Assembly (NCBI GenBank): GCA_964584595.1
Contig: CAZPAM010000004.1
Span: forward strand, 26,574 to 90,573
Length of the DNA stretch: 64,000 nt
Source: Scalindua sp964584595
GTDB taxonomy: Bacteria > Planctomycetota > Brocadiia > Brocadiales > Scalinduaceae
Direction of reading: 5' to 3'
The notes below the pieces were generated by a model. That model was not told the origin of the DNA. It worked only from the letters and a program-made list of their open reading frames with translations, and did not search any database. Position numbers and translations under genes: made by a program. Position 1 is the stretch's first letter; every line of letters starts with the position of its first letter. Below are positions 8,503 through 17,839 of the stretch, one piece after another.

Positions 8503-10381
8503 TAATAACTCCTTTTTTTATATAAGCTTCTGACCACAGATGCAGCATAAGTACGGCCCAGAAAAACCTTCCCCAATCTTGACGACCAGTCAAATGGTCA
8601 TTAAACATCTCTTTTAATTTGTCTGCCTGAAGGAGTTCTGTAACCATGTTATTGCTGGAAATGGTATCTCTACATAGATCTTTTAGCTCTCCTTTTAACC
8701 AGTGGCTTACAGGCACATCAAAACCTCTTTTTCTGCGTTGCAATACTTGATGTGGCAATATATCTTTTAAGGACTTCTTCAGAATATATTTTTTCCTCCA
8801 TCCATTTAATTTCAAATGTCCGGGCAGCTTAGCTGCAAACTCCACAAGATGATGATCGAGAAAAGGCGAGCGGGCCTCTAAACCGTGGTTCATGGTAGCA
8901 ATATCGATCTTAAACAGAAGATCATCAGGCAAAAAAGTTTCCCGGTCAACAGCCAGCATTGTGTTTACTATATCTCCACGGTCTAATCTTTCATAACATT
9001 CCACTAAATGACTTATAGGATCAATTCCATGAACCAGTTTCCTGTAATCATCAGTCAGCAATGACTCCATAATAGCTAAAGTTGCTATCCTCTTTAAATG
9101 GCTAAAATTCCTTGCGCGGGGTTTACCACTGAGAGCCAGAATCTGGGCTAAACTTTTGGCCTTACCCTGTTTTTTCTGATCCAGAATTTTTGACAAGAAT
9201 TTCCCCAATTTTGAGGGTATTGATTCTAACAGCCCCCCAACTATACCCTGAATGTATGTGCCATAACCGGCAAAATTTTCATCCCCACCATCTCCATTCA
9301 ATACGACAGTCACATGCTGGCGTGCCATTTGGGCAACATAGTATGATGGCACAGCGGACGGATCAGCGAAGGGCTCATCATAGGCACATGCTAATTTGGG
9401 CAGGATGTCTAAAACAACCGGCTTAACAACCATTTCGTGATGGTCCGTATCCAACCTGTCAGCAAGAAATCTTGCTTCGCGACGTTCGTCATATAGTTCA
9501 TCCTCAAATCCAACAGTAAAGGTCTTAATCTGCCTTGTGCAGTTATTCATCATAGCAGCTACAGCATTCGAATCTATACCTCCACTAAGAAGCACTCCTA
9601 TGGGTACATCACTTACCATCCGAATACGAATAGCTTCCATTAATAAATCATTTAACCTCTGGCTTACCTCTTTTGTATTTACTATCTCCTCCTGACTATG
9701 GCCTTCTTTTAAAGACCAGTAAGAATCTAGGCTGAAATGAGAGTCACGAACTATCAATCGATGCCCGGGTGGCAGTTTTTTAATACCCTTAAATCCGGTT
9801 TTGGGATGAGGCACATACCCCAGGCACAGGTATTGGTACATGGCTTCATTATCCGGAGACATTTCTACCATACCACTTGCCAGGATACTCTTTATCTCAG
9901 AGGCAAAAAATAGACTATGCTTATCTTGATAATAATATAAAGGTTTCTGGCCTAACCGGTCTCTGGCCAAAAGAAGCTGCTTCGTGTTCTCATCCCAGAC
10001 AGCAAAAGCAAACATTCCCCTCAATCTTGTCATACACCGGATGCCTTCTTCCTCATACAGGTGGACTATTACTTCTGTATCCGAATTGGAACGGAAGTGA
10101 TGTCCTTTGGACTCCAGCTCTTTTCTTAGGTCCTGAAAGTTGTATACTTCGCCATTATAAGTAATCCATATTGAACCTGTTTCATTTGACATCGGCTGAT
10201 GTCCATTTACTGAAAGATCTATAACTGCCAAACGTGTGTGTCCTAAGCCTATCTGGCCTTTAATCCATATACCCTGGTCATCAGGACCCCGATGTACTAG
10301 AGAGCGCTTCATACGTTTTAACGGCTCTTTCTCTACAGTATGTTCAGGCTCAAGATTAAATTGACCGCAGATTCCACACAT
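8492..10381 (-). CDS. asnB: Asparagine synthase-type glutamine amidotransferase (second copy)
   Basis: The 629-residue protein starts MCGICGQFN with the catalytic Cys2. It has GHTRLAVIDLSVNGHQPM and YNGEVYNF in the glutaminase domain, SGGIDSN near residue 265 in the PP-loop ATP site, and NGDGGDENFAGY near residue 355. It is clearly related to the copy at 4142-6085 but many positions differ, so this is an old duplication or separate acquisition. Its 3' end overlaps the next glycosyltransferase. In this context a glycan-amidating role is more likely than free asparagine synthesis, but the sequence cannot exclude the latter. Confidence 0.9.
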   Translation of the reverse strand: MCGICGQFNLEPEHTVEKEPLKRMKRSLVHRGPDDQGIWIKGQIGLGHTRLAVIDLSVNGHQPMSNETGSIWITYNGEVYNFQDLRKELESKGHHFRSNSDTEVIVHLYEEEGIRCMTRLRGMFAFAVWDENTKQLLLARDRLGQKPLYYYQDKHSLFFASEIKSILASGMVEMSPDNEAMYQYLCLGYVPHPKTGFKGIKKLPPGHRLIVRDSHFSLDSYWSLKEGHSQEEIVNTKEVSQRLNDLLMEAIRIRMVSDVPIGVLLSGGIDSNAVAAMMNNCTRQIKTFTVGFEDELYDERREARFLADRLDTDHHEMVVKPVVLDILPKLACAYDEPFADPSAVPSYYVAQMARQHVTVVLNGDGGDENFAGYGTYIQGIVGGLLESIPSKLGKFLSKILDQKKQGKAKSLAQILALSGKPRARNFSHLKRIATLAIMESLLTDDYRKLVHGIDPISHLVECYERLDRGDIVNTMLAVDRETFLPDDLLFKIDIATMNHGLEARSPFLDHHLVEFAAKLPGHLKLNGWRKKYILKKSLKDILPHQVLQRRKRGFDVPVSHWLKGELKDLCRDTISSNNMVTELLQADKLKEMFNDHLTGRQDWGRFFWAVLMLHLWSEAYIKKGVIIGR

Positions 10382-10468
10382 GATTTATTTCTCTCTTTTT
10401 TTCAATGACTATACAGCAAAGATTGAAAATCTATCTTTATTCAAATCAGACAAGATTTACCAAACTAT

Positions 10469-11647
10469 TTATTTAATAGCATCTATTGTCTTACGAGCTA
10501 TTACGTCCCAACTGTGATACTCTTCAACATATTTCTTTCCCTCATCACCCATACTTATTCTTTTAGAATCATCATTTAACAAACTTATAAGAGCGGAAGC
10601 TAATGCCCGGCTATTGTCTGGAGGTACGGACATAATGCCTTTACACTCTTTTACCAGAAATCTAAGCGAAGGTATAACAGAGCAAACAACCGGTTTGCCA
10701 CACGCCATATAGTCAAACAATTTCAAAGGAGAGGCTTCTCCCCGGTTTCTAGTAAAAGGTGCTACACAAATATCAGCAGTGTTTAGGAAGCTGGGAAGCT
10801 TTTCATATGGGATTACTCCTAAGAAATGGAAACCCTTTTCCAAGCCCTTCTCTTTTGCTTTTTGGCGCCAGAGTTTTAACATAGGCCCACCACCACCTAT
10901 CTGAAAGATGACATCAGGATATTGTTCTAAGACCAAAGGTGCCGCATTTATCAAAGTATCAATGCCTTGATGTTTGTATAGAACCCCTATGAAATTAATG
11001 TACCGTTTGTTTTCATTAAGCCCAAAGACACTTCTACTTTGTTCGGTGCTCATAGGTCGGCAGTGGTCTATATTGGTCCCGCTACTAATTACAAATATCT
11101 TTTTTGGGGAAATTCCATATCTATTAACGATGACATCCTTAATGCCTTCAGTCAAGGCGATTACTACGTGGGCTGCATTACAATTCATTCTTTCAGCAGC
11201 GACAATTAGCTTTGTCCTGAAATAATGTGAAGCATCCTGCCAGATGGATGCAACTTTTCCTCTCTCCTCACCGAATACGTCACCGTTAATTTCTATTACA
11301 AATCTGGCGCGTGTCAGCCATGATAGAAATACCGGGAGTACAGATGGAGCGGTTCTGAAGTAAATTACATCCGGTTTCATATCTTTGGCGCTTAAATATA
11401 ACCATATGGGTTTTATAAATTGTGCTAAATAAGCAAAAACTGGCCTTAAACCAGGAAGATTAATAACTCTATACGGTTTGTATAATACTATCCCTTTCTC
11501 AACCTCAAATTCATCCTCAGGCAAAAAGACGACTGCCTTATGACCTGTTCTTGTAAAAGCCTTGGCAAGTTCCCGCACCTTTCTTATCCCACCAGTATCC
11601 TTATGAATACCATGTTCGTGTGCATATGTTAGAAGGAAGATTTTCAT
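10469..11647 (-). CDS. Glycosyltransferase family 4
   Basis: I place the start at MKIFLLTYAHEHG (position 11647). A longer frame reaches 11707 but adds a lysine-rich stretch that does not look like the family, and neither start has a convincing Shine-Dalgarno. The resulting protein of about 392 residues has GGIRKVRELAKAF near its N-terminus, FIGVLYKHQGIDTLI near residue 220, and a donor-site region around FTRNRGEASPLKLFDYMACG, the E-x7-(D/E) pattern of GT4 enzymes. It is the next gene upstream of the second asparagine synthase on the same strand, separated by 87 bases. Confidence 0.88.
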   Translation of the reverse strand: MKIFLLTYAHEHGIHKDTGGIRKVRELAKAFTRTGHKAVVFLPEDEFEVEKGIVLYKPYRVINLPGLRPVFAYLAQFIKPIWLYLSAKDMKPDVIYFRTAPSVLPVFLSWLTRARFVIEINGDVFGEERGKVASIWQDASHYFRTKLIVAAERMNCNAAHVVIALTEGIKDVIVNRYGISPKKIFVISSGTNIDHCRPMSTEQSRSVFGLNENKRYINFIGVLYKHQGIDTLINAAPLVLEQYPDVIFQIGGGGPMLKLWRQKAKEKGLEKGFHFLGVIPYEKLPSFLNTADICVAPFTRNRGEASPLKLFDYMACGKPVVCSVIPSLRFLVKECKGIMSVPPDNSRALASALISLLNDDSKRISMGDEGKKYVEEYHSWDVIARKTIDAIK

Positions 11648-11908
11648 TTTTGTGGGGGAATATATACCTTTTAAATCACCGATTCCCTTTTTTTTGTTTC
11701 TGAACATTGAACTTAAAAACTAACTTAGTTTGTTCTGTTTACTCATCAAACAAATGTTTTCGGAAAATCCGTTTAAGAGTATATATATTAATCTTTTTGT
11801 TGGGTTTACACCAACACCTTCTACATGTATTGATGTGTTGAAATGTAAATTGGAACTCTGGTCAATATTCAGATATTCCGGCAAAAAAGTCTGCACTACC
11901 TCCATTCC

Positions 11909-12775
11909 TTATCTTTTTATGGCAGTCACTTCTAAAGATATTCCTAATAAGATCTTCTTGATACTCAAAATATATAACAATCTAGTCACAGAATATATAA
12001 CCTTCTTAATATTTCTGGCGTAAAATTTGTTTTGGAAGAGACGGTATGGGTCTCCTTCAGAAGAGATTGAATTGACAATTTCAATTCTTTCAAATCCGAA
12101 ATCCTCCAGAACTCTTTTTATGTATTTTACTGTGAAGCAATATTCATGAAATACAAGATACTTACTGATTAAGTTTTCCATTCTGAATTTTGAGGCTATC
12201 CTGAAAGCCAATGTATGTATTAATCCATTTGGGAATCTGAGATAGATAAGCCCATGAGGTTTAATCAGGTTTATTGCTTTGTCAATTTCCTGCCACGGTT
12301 CAGGCATATGGTCCAACACATTAATAAAGGTTATGACATCAAAATCTCTGTTTTCTTTGTATTCTCTGAGAGTTCCTTTAGAAATCTTTTTTCCTACCAA
12401 TTCTACGGTTATTGCTGATGATTTCTTTGATGGCTCAATACCATAAATCTGCCAGCCCCTTTTTTGGGCATCATTTAAAAAGAAACCAAGACCTGTTCCT
12501 ACATCCAAAATCTTGCCTGTTCTCTTTTTTGTTTCAATTAGATCGAGTATATGACAATTCAGGCCTAGTCTATGTCCGCCTCTTTGGTCAGTTGTATATT
12601 TCTCGTAGTAATTTTCCTCATAATACTTTATTACTTTTGTGCCACTGTTTTGTGCATCTACTATATAAATGAGGTCACACTTAAAACAGCGATGATAAAT
12701 TCTCGACCGAATCTTAAAATAATACCTCCCTTTTCTATGACAATAAGGACATCTTGATGGTGTCTGGGTTTTCAT
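11909..12775 (-). CDS. Class I SAM-dependent methyltransferase with N-terminal zinc ribbon
   Basis: The 288-residue protein opens with two Cys pairs (CPYCHRKGRYYF and RCFKCDL, residues about 9-36), a zinc-ribbon arrangement found in sugar-modifying methyltransferases. The Rossmann SAM site is ILDVGTGLGFFLNDA near residue 90, with IYGIEPS as motif II and FINVLDHMPEPW as the later motif. It is a likely O- or N-methyltransferase for a sugar or for the glycan chain end. The substrate is unknown. It lies inside the run of minus-strand glycosyltransferases, with a 200-base gap to the gene downstream. Confidence 0.85.
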   Translation of the reverse strand: MKTQTPSRCPYCHRKGRYYFKIRSRIYHRCFKCDLIYIVDAQNSGTKVIKYYEENYYEKYTTDQRGGHRLGLNCHILDLIETKKRTGKILDVGTGLGFFLNDAQKRGWQIYGIEPSKKSSAITVELVGKKISKGTLREYKENRDFDVITFINVLDHMPEPWQEIDKAINLIKPHGLIYLRFPNGLIHTLAFRIASKFRMENLISKYLVFHEYCFTVKYIKRVLEDFGFERIEIVNSISSEGDPYRLFQNKFYARNIKKVIYSVTRLLYILSIKKILLGISLEVTAIKR

Positions 12776-13099
12776 ATTTTTGGAATAATCATAAAACAGT
12801 ATGCATGTAATTCTATGTTGCCAGTAAGATGCAAAATATTATTTTTACGGTACAGTATCAAGAGCGTAATTGCGAATGGAATATTAAGTAACTCTTTTCT
12901 TCGTAGATTGTATTCCAAATCCAATATCTAATCTTATATTTTTGTGGTGGGTTTAGACTTCGAACGAATTCTATCTAAGCAGTAATTTGACTTAGAAACA
13001 TTTTGTAAAATATCCAAAACAGCCTTGTAATTCCTCCATCCTTCATAATTAGCGTGAAGGCAAAGAAGATAGAGTTGTCTAATAAAGCTTAACAAGTTA
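12776..13099 (-). other. Intergenic region with a possible gene remnant
   Basis: No complete gene is present. On the minus strand an open frame without a start runs from about 13,110 to a TAA near 12,942 and reads like protein (LLSFIRQLYLLCLHANYEG, then WRNYKAVLDILQNVSKS). It could be the tail of a lost glycosyltransferase-like gene. I could not identify the family and the assignment is weak. Confidence 0.25.
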
Positions 13100-14326
13100 T
13101 TATCCCTGTACTTTTTTACGTGTTATTGCTAATTCAAGTACCTTTATTGTTTTCTCTACCATCCTGTCTAAGCCAAATCTTTCCAATGCCTTTTTTCGGG
13201 CATTTTGGGTTAGCATTGCCGAGTATTGCTGGTCATTTAACAATAAATTTATCTGTCTGGCCAGCTCCTTAAAATCACCTATAGGGATAAGGATTCCGTT
13301 GATGCCATTGTCTATTACATCGGGAATGCTGCCGATATTAGACGCTATAACCGGTTTGCCACAGGCCATTGCTTCGGCGATGACAATGCCAAAGGATTCT
13401 AAACGGAGAGTTGGGAAGATAAAAATGTCAGATGCATTGTAATATTGAACCGTATCCTCGTTACGAACAAATCCAGTAAATATTACCCTTGATTTAATTT
13501 TAAAATTATTCACCAATAATTTTGCATCTTCAAGGTATTCTCCATCACCTGCAATAATTAGTTTGATGCCTTTATTGTTCTTTGATAATTCATTGAAGGC
13601 CTTGATAGCAATGTCTGCCCCTTTTTGCTTCGAGAGAAGACTTAAAAACAAAATAACTTTATCATGGTTAGATATACTTAATTTTAACCTGGTTTTCTTA
13701 CTTTCTTCCTCCGAAAATTTAAATAATTTGAGGTCAATACCACAATTAATAACTTTAATTTTGTTTCTGTCAATGAGAGGCCTCTGCCCTATAACCTTTG
13801 CCACACTATTGCTAACAGCGATTACGATTGATGAATTCTTTATAATTGGAAGTTCTTGGGAAATAAAATAATATACGTCGGAGAATAACGATTTAGTTAA
13901 ATATAAGTAATTCTCTTTAAAATTCCATACCTGATTTAAGATAGACAGAAAATCCATTGCTGCATAACCATGCATGATTGTGGCAGTGGGTATTCCCATG
14001 CTTTTGGCTACTTTAACAACACCAAATCCTGATATACTTTGGCTTAATACGACATCTATTGTTTCTTTCTTTACAATATCTTTAAGTTTGTTGATACTTT
14101 GTTTTTTCCACCCTTTTCTTGATGAGCCGAAGGTTGTATGCTTCAGATAATGAATTCTAATACCATTTATCTCTTCATATTCTTTACCAGATGGATGTTT
14201 AGTAGAGATAACGATAATTTTGTGACCTCTTTCAGAAAGGCCTTCCAGTAGATGCTTGCCATGCAAATCCATCCCGCCTCTTAATCCATGCCAGTAGGTT
14301 ACTGTCGAAGAAAAACAAATATTCAT
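13100..14326 (-). CDS. Glycosyltransferase family 4
   Basis: The 408-residue protein begins MNICFSSTVTYWHGLRGGMD. It contains GHKIIVIST near residue 33, FLSLLSKQKGADIAIKAF near residue 230, and the donor motif ESFGIVIAEAMACGKPVIAS near residue 315, so it is a full-length GT4 enzyme. Its first roughly 158 bases are duplicated in decayed form at 18,733-18,892. It is separated by non-coding gaps of more than 300 bases on both sides, unlike the tightly packed genes nearby, and so may have its own promoter. Confidence 0.9.
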   Translation of the reverse strand: MNICFSSTVTYWHGLRGGMDLHGKHLLEGLSERGHKIIVISTKHPSGKEYEEINGIRIHYLKHTTFGSSRKGWKKQSINKLKDIVKKETIDVVLSQSISGFGVVKVAKSMGIPTATIMHGYAAMDFLSILNQVWNFKENYLYLTKSLFSDVYYFISQELPIIKNSSIVIAVSNSVAKVIGQRPLIDRNKIKVINCGIDLKLFKFSEEESKKTRLKLSISNHDKVILFLSLLSKQKGADIAIKAFNELSKNNKGIKLIIAGDGEYLEDAKLLVNNFKIKSRVIFTGFVRNEDTVQYYNASDIFIFPTLRLESFGIVIAEAMACGKPVIASNIGSIPDVIDNGINGILIPIGDFKELARQINLLLNDQQYSAMLTQNARKKALERFGLDRMVEKTIKVLELAITRKKVQG

Positions 14327-14839
14327 TTCATACTCCGTATCTCGTCTACATCAATCTCATTTTAAATGGCTTTCTAAAGCCTTCTAAAACATGAAATACT
14401 CTTATTCACACCAACTGTTTTTACTTCTTTCATGAAATCCAAGAAATGCCTCGTTAGCGACTACATTCTGAGACAAAAAGAAACATTCCTGTCGCAAGCA
14501 CTGCCATATACATTTATATTCCCACATCATGTGTTTTTAAGTATGCAAGCTATCGTGTACGCAAGGTTTATATTGAGCAATAGCCAACAAAAAAGTTTAA
14601 GAACATACCTAAAATGATGAGAGGAGTTGCTTTTTGAATCTTTATCAGCTCAAGCTTCTTGAAGCGGAGTTTTCAATATTTCAACGCCTGTTCGCCCAAT
14701 TCAGGTTGTAATATATTATTTTCAAGAAACCATGAAAAATCTTCTCTACTGCTTTCAGCATCAATTTACGTTTTCTACTCTTTTATCGTTTAAGAGTGTA
14801 GATATCCAATGAAAAACCTTTTCAGGCAATTAAGGCCAC
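14327..14839. other. Intergenic region, no intact gene seen
   Basis: About 510 bases hold no ORF I would defend. Minus-strand fragments such as RHFLDFMKEVKTVG (about 14,395-14,455) and QPELGEQALKY (about 14,670-14,715, then an in-frame TGA) look like decayed coding sequence, but no family is recognisable. Rearrangement debris is the simplest reading. Confidence 0.4.
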
Positions 14840-15889
14840 TTATTTCTTATCCTTTCTTAGATTTTTCAAAATATATATGGTCCTAATATTTCTAAAGATA
14901 GCTATAATCCTATAAGTAATTAGCGCTAAAAACCGAAATAGAATAAATCCGTAATATTTAAACATAGATTGTGTGGTCCATTTTAAATACACATTTACTG
15001 CGGTACTTTCAAAAAAGTTGATCCAGTCTTTACAAATAGAAGCATTTGAAATCTCTTCAGCTCTATTAATTGCATTTTCAAGAATTTTTTGTCTCAAACC
15101 CGTATCATTTTGTAATTTAATTATGGAGTGATACAATTCTTCAATATCTGTAGCGTGTATAAAATCAAGATTACTCCTTTTTTCATGCATAAATGCTGAG
15201 TCATTACCGCATATGGGGATAACGCCTGCGTGCCATGCATTAAAGAGTTTTGTTGCTGGTTTATTATTGTATTGCTGATTATCTAAAGATCGTATAGCAA
15301 TAATTGCGTCTATATCTGAATAATCACACCATTTCTCACAATTATCAATAATTTTCCACTGTAATCCCAAAGATGCTATTCTCTCATTCCATTTCTCAGT
15401 TAAAAGTTCTGGGGCCAGTTGTTCTTTGCGTCCGATATAAGCTAAATTCTTAAATCTCAAACTATTTGATTTAGAACGAGGTTTTAAGCCCGGCTGAAGC
15501 CAATGTCTAATAAAGCAACTTAGCCCTGGCATAAATATGCGAACAATACGTGGCAGTTCATGTGGAAAAGTTTGTTCGTTGTTTTGCACAATATGAAGTA
15601 GGGCAAATGGATGTCTGTCCCAATCAGCCAAAATACAGATAAATAGTTGCTTTCTAGATGGAATAATAAAATCAGTTAATAATCCACGGTGTGAAATTAT
15701 AATTCCTTCTGCTGAAAGATTATCTGTTAAATGGCAATCGTATCCAATTTCTTTAAGGTGCATATATGTTTGTAATGTCCAAGCGAATACTCCTTTTTGA
15801 AAACCTGACCAATCTAAATTAACATCTTGAGGTATTTCTTTATGTTGCAATAATGTTGGTATGTAAAAATATATTTTTGGTTTTTTCAT
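14840..15889 (-). CDS. Putative GT-B glycosyltransferase-like protein
   Basis: The 349-residue protein starts MKKPKIYFYIPTLLQHKEIP. Its second half contains KLFNAWHAGVIPICGNDSAF near residue 215, which resembles the donor-site segment of GT-B enzymes in the exostosin/GT1 style, and a C-terminal hydrophobic stretch near residues 310-335 that could sit on the membrane. The lack of the standard E-x7-E motif makes this less certain than the GT4 genes around it. It is bordered by large non-coding gaps, which suggests it entered the locus separately. The substrate is unknown. Confidence 0.6.
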   Translation of the reverse strand: MKKPKIYFYIPTLLQHKEIPQDVNLDWSGFQKGVFAWTLQTYMHLKEIGYDCHLTDNLSAEGIIISHRGLLTDFIIPSRKQLFICILADWDRHPFALLHIVQNNEQTFPHELPRIVRIFMPGLSCFIRHWLQPGLKPRSKSNSLRFKNLAYIGRKEQLAPELLTEKWNERIASLGLQWKIIDNCEKWCDYSDIDAIIAIRSLDNQQYNNKPATKLFNAWHAGVIPICGNDSAFMHEKRSNLDFIHATDIEELYHSIIKLQNDTGLRQKILENAINRAEEISNASICKDWINFFESTAVNVYLKWTTQSMFKYYGFILFRFLALITYRIIAIFRNIRTIYILKNLRKDKK

Positions 15890-16341
15890 GGATTTTTTGT
15901 TAAAATCGCTTTAATAATGACATAACGAGTAACATGATATGTCAAATCGGCTGGAAATTGTGACAGCAACCAAACTCAGCGATTCGGCTTGCCTGTGCCT
16001 ACTGGAACGCTTTGGGAGATTTTCTATTTAATTCTTCAAACATGCCTAAGCAAACTCAACGCTTGTCTCGGTAATACAGTCTCATTTTTTGCTTTAATTG
16101 AGTACAAATACAGAGAACTTCTGTGATTCACATTTATTGTGACAGGGTCTTCTTTTACCATGATCACTCTGATCAGATTAGACTGGATTCCAAGGCCTTT
16201 TCACAAAAATGCGGAAAAGAAGGTATATACATTTTAATTTTCAACATTCGGAGAGAATTCTCCTGTGTGTTTTACTAAAAGGGTCTGCGTCCATAACTCT
16301 ACAGCATAATTCTTAATCTTTAGGTTTTGTGCATGCAATGT
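15890..16341. other. Intergenic region, no intact gene seen
   Basis: This is the first part of an 832-base gap between a minus-strand gene and the plus-strand radical SAM gene. A minus-strand open stretch of about 40 codons near 16,040-16,160 (MVKEDPVTINVNHRSSLYLY) has no recognisable family. Together with the recombinase remnant next to it, it suggests leftover mobile DNA. Confidence 0.35.
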
Positions 16342-16566
16342 TTACAACCCGCACTTCTTACTTTCTGTGATAGACTCTTTAGGCAGATGATACTTGTCTT
16401 TTAGTGCTTCTTCAATATATTTGTAAATGGTTTTTTTGCTTACTCCTGTCTCTTTTTGAATCAACGTTATAGGTCCTTCTTGATATTTCTTAATAAGTGC
16501 TGGTGCTCTCTTTACTTCTCGTAGAGGTGATGTGCGAGATTGATCTGTTTTCTCTAAGTAATATAA
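16342..16566 (-). pseudogene. Resolvase/invertase-type HTH fragment
   Basis: The minus strand between a stop near 16,567 and a TAA at 16,342 is open for 74 codons with no plausible start. Its second half reads PITLIQKETGVSKKTIYKYI, the helix-turn-helix that ends serine recombinases of the resolvase/invertase type. The catalytic N-terminal domain is absent. It is best read as the 3' remnant of a recombinase or a related HTH gene, marking past mobile-element activity in this locus. A transposase HTH is the alternative. Confidence 0.5.
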
Positions 16567-16721
16567 CTACGATGTGTCAAGGTACTATTTATTAGTTTTT
16601 TTGCTAACTCCTAGCATGCTGTCTTCCATTTTTGAGATCAATATAAAAGCCAACTACATATTTGTCAAGTACTTAATGGAACGACATATTAGAACACAGT
16701 TAATATACAAAAGGACTTTGG

Positions 16722-17780
16722 ATGAATTGGTATATTGTTAGATTAATAAATAAGATTAAAAGATTCAGTGATTATCGTGTGTTATTTCTCCACGTTAAGC
16801 ATGCTTACTACAAGCAAATATCGAAAAACGTATTAACGAAAATCAATCTTTCGATTGCCAGTGTATGTAGTTCCGATTGTATTTACTGTCCTTCAAATAG
16901 AGGTAAGAGTATTAAAGACAAATTTATGTCTTATGATTGTGCCAAAAAAATAGTCACTGAGATATCTTCGCCGAGATTTAGAAGTCGCCATAATGTTCAC
17001 AATATTTCAATTGGGGAAAACGGGGATGCTTTTTTGAATAAAGAAATTATTAAAATATTACGTCTATTACGTTCGGAACTGCCATATGTTAGGATTATAT
17101 GCTATACAAACTTTAGATATTTTGATAAACATTTAATAAATTTGGTACTGAAAGAAAAGCTAATTGACTTTGTGGGATGCAATATTGATGGCTCAAACGA
17201 AGAGAGTTATTTTAAAGTAAAAAAAACAAATTTCAACACAGTTAAACAAAATTTGTTGTATTTTATAAGTATTCGAAGGCAATTAAAATGTGATGTACCA
17301 TTGCATATTTATGCTATGACGCTGTTTAATTATGTTAATTTAATTCAAAATAACTTAGGTGTGTATCCAATAAAAGCTAAAGAATATGAAAATACGACGT
17401 TAATTGACGACTATGAAGATATAGAAAAAGAATTTTCAGCTTATTTGGATCATCCTAAGGATTCTTTTAAGAAAGCTTGTGCTTTTGGGTGGGCAGAGCG
17501 AGATCAATTTGTGTCAAAGAAAATAAAATATGATAAGTACTGTTGCCCTCTGCTGGAAAGAATTAAAAATGAAGCGTTTATTGCACCAAATGGAGCGTGG
17601 TATGTTTGCTGTTATGACGCAAATAATGAGATAGTGCTTGGAAATGTAATGGAAAAATCTCTAGATGAAATATATAAAAGTAGAAAATATCAAGAATTAA
17701 TTCAACTACTTGAAAACCGAGAATTTAATAAAATTGGTGGTCCATGTAAAACTGTTAATTGCTGTCAATCATTTTCATGA
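16722..17780 (+). CDS. Radical SAM/SPASM-domain protein
   Basis: The 352-residue protein has the radical SAM iron-sulfur motif CSSDCIYC (C-x3-C-x2-C) near residue 50, preceded by KINLSIASV. The C-terminal region has several cysteines (CCPLLERIK, YVCCYD, GGPCKTVNCC) typical of a SPASM auxiliary cluster domain, and GNVMEKSLDEIYKSRKYQEL, the usual end of such proteins. Known members cleave SAM to a 5'-deoxyadenosyl radical to modify peptides, sugars or other small molecules. It is the only plus-strand gene for several kb, so it is transcribed separately. In this locus a sugar-modifying role is possible, but the substrate is not evident. Confidence 0.85.
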   Translation: MNWYIVRLINKIKRFSDYRVLFLHVKHAYYKQISKNVLTKINLSIASVCSSDCIYCPSNRGKSIKDKFMSYDCAKKIVTEISSPRFRSRHNVHNISIGENGDAFLNKEIIKILRLLRSELPYVRIICYTNFRYFDKHLINLVLKEKLIDFVGCNIDGSNEESYFKVKKTNFNTVKQNLLYFISIRRQLKCDVPLHIYAMTLFNYVNLIQNNLGVYPIKAKEYENTTLIDDYEDIEKEFSAYLDHPKDSFKKACAFGWAERDQFVSKKIKYDKYCCPLLERIKNEAFIAPNGAWYVCCYDANNEIVLGNVMEKSLDEIYKSRKYQELIQLLENREFNKIGGPCKTVNCCQSFS

Positions 17781-17839
17781 TTCAAGATCGCCATGATAAT
17801 TAGCGTACAATCATTTTGATATACATGATTTTGGCTATC

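Noticed and set aside
11720..11905. Minus-strand 61-codon frame next to the methyltransferase
   Set aside because: No family likeness or start signal, and an overlapping frame of similar length exists on the other strand, so it looks like chance in AT-rich sequence.
14432..14617. Plus-strand 61-codon frame in the gap after the GT4 gene
   Set aside because: No start signal, no family, and the opposite strand shows better though decayed coding-like fragments.
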